64,000 nucleotides of DNA, taken from a virus. The DNA is taken from IMG/VR virus record IMGVR_UViG_3300035698_034576, positions 19,152 through 83,151 of that record; one strand, given 5' to 3'. The notes under the pieces were generated by a model. That model saw nothing but the letters and a program-made list of their open reading frames with translations. It did not search any database and was not told the DNA's origin. Positions 59,800 through 64,000 of this stretch are shown piece by piece (the stretch's first letter is position 1; every line of letters starts with the position of its first letter). The translations under genes and the position numbers were made by a program.

Positions 59800-60990
59800 A
59801 TGAGAACACAACTAACTTCAATAGAAGAACTAAAGCAGCTCTTTATAGAGTCGTTATTAAACCATACAGATAGCATTACAAAAGTATCAGACCATTCGGT
59901 AGTAAATGGAATATCTTATGGAGTGGCTAAAGTTGGTCAAAAAGCTCTTAAAGATGTTGCTTTGGTTGAGCAAAATCTAAACCCAGATATGGCCTATGGA
60001 GGATATTTAGATAAAATTGCAAGGAATTGGGGAGTCTCTCCACGATTTGGAGCAGCTGGCTCAACAACTTCTATTCGTGTCGTTGGTAACCCAGGAACAT
60101 TTTATGAAGCTGGAGTAAATACTATTTCAAGCGATCAAGGAATAGTGTTTGAGATAATTCAAGACTTTACAATTGGAAATGATGGATTTGGATATATAAA
60201 AGTCTCTAGCCAAACTACAGGAAAGGAAACCAACGTAAACCCATTTTCTCTTACAAAAATAGCTCCTATTCCAGCTGGACACATTTACTTAACAAATGAG
60301 TATATTGCTATTGGAGGCAGAAACGAGGAGCAGGACGAATATTTTAGAAAAAGAATAAAGGATGGAGCTAATGTTATGGCTTCACAAACTCTTTCTAAGC
60401 TAGAGCAAGTTCTCATGAGATATAACAACAATATTTTAAAACTTTTCCGAGGAGGAGTTGATGCAGTTGGCAATACCATTATAAAAGTAGCTACCCAGAA
60501 TGGAGGAGATTTATCAGAAAATCAGCTAGGAGAGCTGTTGATAGCCTCTGCTGATTACCTTTCACTCGCTGACAATAGAAATCATAAAGACATAGCAACA
60601 TACGGGGTTCTTTTCAAAAACATAGAGTACAAAGAGATTTCAATATCTTTTAATGTTAAGATTAAGGATGGAGTGGATAAGGATCTTGTCAGAATAAATA
60701 TGCAAATACAGGTGTCAAAAATATTTGATTATAAATCCTCTAGTAAAAAGGGAGTTATAGAGTGGGATGACATTTTCTTTTCAATAAAAAACGTTCCAGG
60801 TGTAGAATTTATTTCCGACTCTTCATTTAGGCCAAACAAAGACATCTTAATATCAAATGGGTCTTTTCCAAGGGTGAGATCTTTTATTATGCGCGATTTA
60901 GATGGAAACATTATTTCTGATAATAAAGGAATTTTATCTCCAATTTATTATCAGAATCAACCAGATATAACAACTCAATCAAATATATAG
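59800..60990 (+). CDS. Baseplate J-like (wedge) protein (396 aa)
   Basis: Matches baseplate J/gp47-type proteins: GGYLDKIARNWGVSPRFGAA near residue 70, then GKETNVNPFSLTKIAPIPAG and GGRNEEQDEYFRKRIKD. The C-terminal half has VPGVEFISDSSFRPNKDI. It links wedges around the hub. Position after the gp25/W-like gene agrees. Confidence 0.8.
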   Translation: MRTQLTSIEELKQLFIESLLNHTDSITKVSDHSVVNGISYGVAKVGQKALKDVALVEQNLNPDMAYGGYLDKIARNWGVSPRFGAAGSTTSIRVVGNPGTFYEAGVNTISSDQGIVFEIIQDFTIGNDGFGYIKVSSQTTGKETNVNPFSLTKIAPIPAGHIYLTNEYIAIGGRNEEQDEYFRKRIKDGANVMASQTLSKLEQVLMRYNNNILKLFRGGVDAVGNTIIKVATQNGGDLSENQLGELLIASADYLSLADNRNHKDIATYGVLFKNIEYKEISISFNVKIKDGVDKDLVRINMQIQVSKIFDYKSSSKKGVIEWDDIFFSIKNVPGVEFISDSSFRPNKDILISNGSFPRVRSFIMRDLDGNIISDNKGILSPIYYQNQPDITTQSNI

Positions 60991-60991
60991 C

Positions 60992-61300
60992 ATGGCAACA
61001 GATCCAGGAGAAGTAGTAGGGGCAGGAATAGGAACCGCTATACCAGTTAACACAACATTGACTAGTGTTGAGGGAGAGTTTACCTATCACACTTATTATA
61101 ATGAACTTTTTCTTCTTTCTGTATTTATTTCAGAAAGTCTCTTCAAAGAGGGAGGAACTCAGTTCATAGAAGGAGAAGGAGGGGCTCGTTATAGTGATGA
61201 AATAACCTGCAGAGTAGAGGATGGAGACTTAATTATAGACGGATTGAATGCAGAAAAATATTCTTTAAATGACAATGGTGAATTAATATATACTTACTGA
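60992..61300 (+). CDS. Small tail-tip protein (102 aa)
   Basis: Gly-rich start followed by a beta-rich domain (DLIIDGLNAEKYSLNDNGEL). It lies between the J-like and fibre-like genes; likely a baseplate periphery protein. Not recognised further. Confidence 0.55.
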   Translation: MATDPGEVVGAGIGTAIPVNTTLTSVEGEFTYHTYYNELFLLSVFISESLFKEGGTQFIEGEGGARYSDEITCRVEDGDLIIDGLNAEKYSLNDNGELIYTY

Positions 61301-61301
61301 A

Positions 61302-61691
61302 ATGATTAAAAACTTAGGATTAATACAGGCTATTTGGGTTAAAACTACCCCTCCAACAAATAAGAAAATGCTGTGGTATGACACAAATATTGGTGTGAAT
61401 AAACACAAATATTGGGATACCATAATTCTCCAGTGGCTATTTTTAAATAACGAGTCAAATCAAAATAACTACAGGGCTAATAGAGTTATTTTTTCAAACA
61501 CAAGCCCACAAATAATAACTTTTTCAACAAGTCTAGGGACTGTTGATGCCGATGTTGTTCTTTCAACGGTTATGTATGATACAAACGGAGACGCTATTGT
61601 TCCTAAAATAACAAATCTTACAAAATCAGGATTTACCTGCACTCCATCAAAAGCAGGAACACTTCATTATCAAGCATTTTTAAAGATATAA
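61302..61691 (+). CDS. Fibre- or baseplate-associated protein (129 aa)
   Basis: N-terminal NLGLIQAIWVKTTPPTNKKM with LWYDTN and KYWDT is a short module common at the start of tail fibre proteins; the rest is a small beta domain. Probably attaches fibres to the baseplate. Confidence 0.6.
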   Translation: MIKNLGLIQAIWVKTTPPTNKKMLWYDTNIGVNKHKYWDTIILQWLFLNNESNQNNYRANRVIFSNTSPQIITFSTSLGTVDADVVLSTVMYDTNGDAIVPKITNLTKSGFTCTPSKAGTLHYQAFLKI

Positions 61692-61695
61692 TCCC

Positions 61696-62571
61696 ATGGC
61701 TGTTAAAGAGTTTGTAGAAATTATAAATATCTTTGATAGACTGGTGTTGAAAGACATTGGTATTGATTTGATTGCAACCTCTGTTGGGGCTGTTGGACTA
61801 CACACTTCTTTAGTTACAGAAAAAGCTGTCAGAGATGCTATTAAGGAGGGAGAAGGAAATGGAATAAAATCGGAAATAATTTCTACCGTAGAGGTTGGAG
61901 GAGTTAAAGTCGGAGAGGTTATTCCAATTGGAACTTTATTTGAAGATCTTTTTAATGAAATTTTATCTCCCGCTATATTAGTATCTTTTTCTTATGCTGG
62001 GTATACTGAGATTATAGAAATAGACACTGTTATAAATGAGCCAAGCTTTTTGTGGGAAAAGAGAGGTTTTCCCCTAAATCTTAAGATTTCTGATGATGAT
62101 GGACAACTCTCCAATCAATCTGTTTCAGGAGGGGAATACGAAGCGGTAGGAACATCTTATGTAAGGGATTTCTATGATAGTGTAAAATGGAATTTATCTG
62201 GAGACAATGTAGAGACTTTAGAAATTATTACAACATGGGTAAGGCCTTCTTATATCGGTAAAAATTCCACAGGGCTTGTTCCTAACGAACTTGATATTAA
62301 GGCAGGGACAAAATTATTAATTGAAACAAAAGGAGAAGTTTTTTTATCTTTATCAACAACGGATCTTGAGTATGGTTGGTTTGCGGTTCCCACCATACAA
62401 ACTGGAAAAATATATACTGATTGGAAGGTTTCAGAACCAAATCAAGGAGAAATTGGTCCAGGAGAATTTATAGTAAAAAGGGCTCAAATTGTTATGAATG
62501 AAACAGTGTCTTATGACATTTATATGTACAACTACAACAGTGAGCTATCAAAAGTCATAAAAATTAGTTAA
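61696..62571 (+). CDS. Tail fibre or appendage protein (291 aa)
   Basis: Contains GLHTSLVTEKAVRDAIKEGE near residue 35, a helical motif that recurs in the next gene (VHATIPTEKAVRDALTDL), as in many phage fibres. The remaining part is beta-rich with no enzymatic motif. It likely contributes to host recognition or fibre attachment. Confidence 0.6.
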   Translation: MAVKEFVEIINIFDRLVLKDIGIDLIATSVGAVGLHTSLVTEKAVRDAIKEGEGNGIKSEIISTVEVGGVKVGEVIPIGTLFEDLFNEILSPAILVSFSYAGYTEIIEIDTVINEPSFLWEKRGFPLNLKISDDDGQLSNQSVSGGEYEAVGTSYVRDFYDSVKWNLSGDNVETLEIITTWVRPSYIGKNSTGLVPNELDIKAGTKLLIETKGEVFLSLSTTDLEYGWFAVPTIQTGKIYTDWKVSEPNQGEIGPGEFIVKRAQIVMNETVSYDIYMYNYNSELSKVIKIS

Positions 62572-62588
62572 ATTTATAAAAAAAAGAG

Positions 62589-63659
62589 ATGCCTTTAAGG
62601 ATCAACGATAATTACCATATAAACGCTCCAAAGCCAATCAAAGATACTGACTTGGTGGGGGCAACTCAAGTCTATGAGACAAAGGAAGAAATTCCAATGG
62701 GGCTTAGATTTGAGTTCATGGAAACTATCGATGAAATTGGGATAAAGTGGAGATTAGAGGGAGGAATCAATGATGAAAATTGGAAAAACATTTCTCTTGG
62801 AGAATATCTTCCCCAACTACCCACTGCAACAGAAGGAAATATTCCTTTATGGGATGCAGGAGGAGTTTCAATTAACGATGGTCTAGGAGTTACCGAAGTA
62901 GTTAGAGGTTCAGAAACTGCTGTCCATGCCACAATACCCACAGAGAAAGCTGTTAGAGATGCACTTACAGACCTATCTTTAGAATTAACTGGGAAAGTGT
63001 TATCCGATGTTGATGCAACAGATATAGACAATGTTATATTTACTCTTAGTGATGGTACTACTATAAGTGAGGCATTTACTCATACCCATGATTATGATAA
63101 ATATACTAGCTGGAATTTAAAGACTAATGGAGTACAAAGGATAGCTATTATAAAAGATGGGATATTAGATATTACTGCTGGAACTAATGTTACAGTAGAT
63201 TATACATCTGATGGAATAGTTACAATTGCCTCTAGTTACGTAGATACTCTTTATACTGCTGGAGAAGGATTAGATTTAACAGGTACAGTATTTTCTCATT
63301 CCGATACTTCAAGTCAAGGATCTAGTGAAAATACAGGTAGAACTTATATTCAAAGTATTCTATTAGATACTTATGGACACATTACAAGTATTGATACGGC
63401 TACTGAAACTATAGTTAGTGATCGTTTAAATAAAGTTGATGCTGAAAACATAAGTAATGTGGTATTTACATTTAATGATGGAAGCTCAATTGAAGAGTCT
63501 TTTGATCATGTACATACAAATTACTTACTTAGTGATTCTGTTCAAGATTTAATATTTGGGAATGGATTAGATGGAGAAATTTATAATGGTAGAGAAGAAG
63601 TTACTGTACAATTAGCTTATTTAATCGCTTCTCCAACTGGAACAATATATACAAATTAA
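62589..63659 (+). CDS. Tail fibre protein (356 aa)
   Basis: Shares the TEKAVRDA motif with the preceding gene. The C-terminal two thirds are Thr/Asp/Ile-rich repeats (TAGTNVTVDYTSDGIVTIAS; two copies of FTLSDGT/FTFNDGS type segments at about residues 150 and 300), typical of trimeric beta-helical fibres. Likely receptor-binding or fibre shaft. Confidence 0.65.
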   Translation: MPLRINDNYHINAPKPIKDTDLVGATQVYETKEEIPMGLRFEFMETIDEIGIKWRLEGGINDENWKNISLGEYLPQLPTATEGNIPLWDAGGVSINDGLGVTEVVRGSETAVHATIPTEKAVRDALTDLSLELTGKVLSDVDATDIDNVIFTLSDGTTISEAFTHTHDYDKYTSWNLKTNGVQRIAIIKDGILDITAGTNVTVDYTSDGIVTIASSYVDTLYTAGEGLDLTGTVFSHSDTSSQGSSENTGRTYIQSILLDTYGHITSIDTATETIVSDRLNKVDAENISNVVFTFNDGSSIEESFDHVHTNYLLSDSVQDLIFGNGLDGEIYNGREEVTVQLAYLIASPTGTIYTN

Positions 63660-63662
63660 ACA

Positions 63663-64000
63663 ATGGCTACCAACATATCTAAAATATCTTATCAGCCCCT
63701 TATTCTACAAGGAATTGGAGTTAAGCCCACTATACCTTTACCGACATCTTTACTTCCTGGAGATACAGGTTGGGATGATTCAAGTAATATATTAATAGGA
63801 CAAACTGCTTATAATGTTACTGAAAATAAGTATTTTATAAGAAGCGCAAATGGGATAGAGTTATTAAAGTCCACTATGTATTATGAATATGATCAAGGTA
63901 CACCAAGTGCAGTTTGGGAAATAAATCATAATTTACAATTTAGACCAGCGGCTGTGGTTATAGATACTTCTGGAACCACAGTAGAGGGAGAAATAAATCA
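63663..64000 (+). CDS. Fibre-like protein, N-terminal part (cut by the window end)
   Basis: ATG at 63663, frame open to the end of the window (112 codons). The C-terminal visible part (PSAVWEINHNLQFRPAAVVI followed by DTSGTTVEGEI) is a beta motif frequent in tail fibres. The rest of the gene lies outside. Confidence 0.6.
   Translation, partial: MATNISKISYQPLILQGIGVKPTIPLPTSLLPGDTGWDDSSNILIGQTAYNVTENKYFIRSANGIELLKSTMYYEYDQGTPSAVWEINHNLQFRPAAVVIDTSGTTVEGEIN

Noticed and set aside
1-64000. tRNA genes
   Set aside because: Reading through the intergenic gaps I found no cloverleaf-like sequence with a plausible T-loop; a dedicated search was not possible.

Overview
The window is one contiguous, AT-rich, almost fully coding stretch of a tailed-phage genome. 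All recognisable phage genes lie on the + strand; the only clear minus-strand gene is a TnpB in a small inserted element. A portal, prohead protease, scaffold, HK97-like capsid protein, tail sheath, tail tube and baseplate genes identify a contractile-tailed (myovirus-type) phage. The host is probably a member of the Bacteroidetes: starts lack Shine-Dalgarno sequences and have A-rich leaders, promoters carry a -7 box of the TAnnTTTG type, and several small proteins belong to families typical of phages of that phylum. No terminase large subunit, polymerase, integrase or tRNA gene was seen, so the genome extends beyond the window.

Layout. (1) 1-9.5 kb: metabolic and early genes. A class II ribonucleotide reductase (NrdJ) carries two inteins, the second holding a Vsr-like endonuclease and lying across two overlapping reading frames. 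A DUF1599 protein, a crAss001_48-like protein and a helix-turn-helix protein follow. (2) 9.5-17.7 kb: many very small, mostly unknown genes behind repeated promoters with a fixed layout (T-rich -33 box, 12 nt, TATCTTTAC). This part holds broken genes (a thyX remnant, an amber-interrupted Cys-rich gene, a frameshifted gene) and three tiny genes flanked by inverted repeats resembling integron attC sites. (3) 17.7-36.6 kb: head region with portal, MuF-like minor head protein (with intein), a P-loop ATPase (class 3 intein in its Walker A motif), an HExxH protease, a NUDIX hydrolase, a GNAT domain, a ParB-like domain and unknown proteins. At least seven otherwise unrelated proteins, plus a shorter one upstream, begin with the same basic motif (KKTGxYxDTxENRKxGRVGQKY). 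(4) 36.6-39.4 kb: a stand-alone receiver domain and a PAS protein, followed directly by a lysis cassette (membrane proteins, CHAP endolysin, overlapping spanin-like pair). (5) 39.4-43.5 kb: decoration-like protein, prohead protease, scaffold, major capsid protein. (6) 43.5-46 kb: a GIY-YIG homing endonuclease interrupted by a TnpB-only IS200/IS605-like element. (7) 46-64 kb: connector, neck, sheath, tube, chaperones, tape measure, hub, spike, baseplate and tail-fibre genes, the last cut by the window end.

Virion and lysis operons share a second promoter type, close to TTGTTATATTTAATAAAA and without the T-rich -33 box, which suggests a separate late transcription programme. Homing and mobile elements are dense: four inteins, one free-standing homing endonuclease and one TnpB element. 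The most novel signal is the shared N-terminal motif, which I read as a candidate tag for loading proteins into the head or for prohead processing. Several gene breaks fall in homopolymer runs, so sequencing error must be excluded before they are interpreted.
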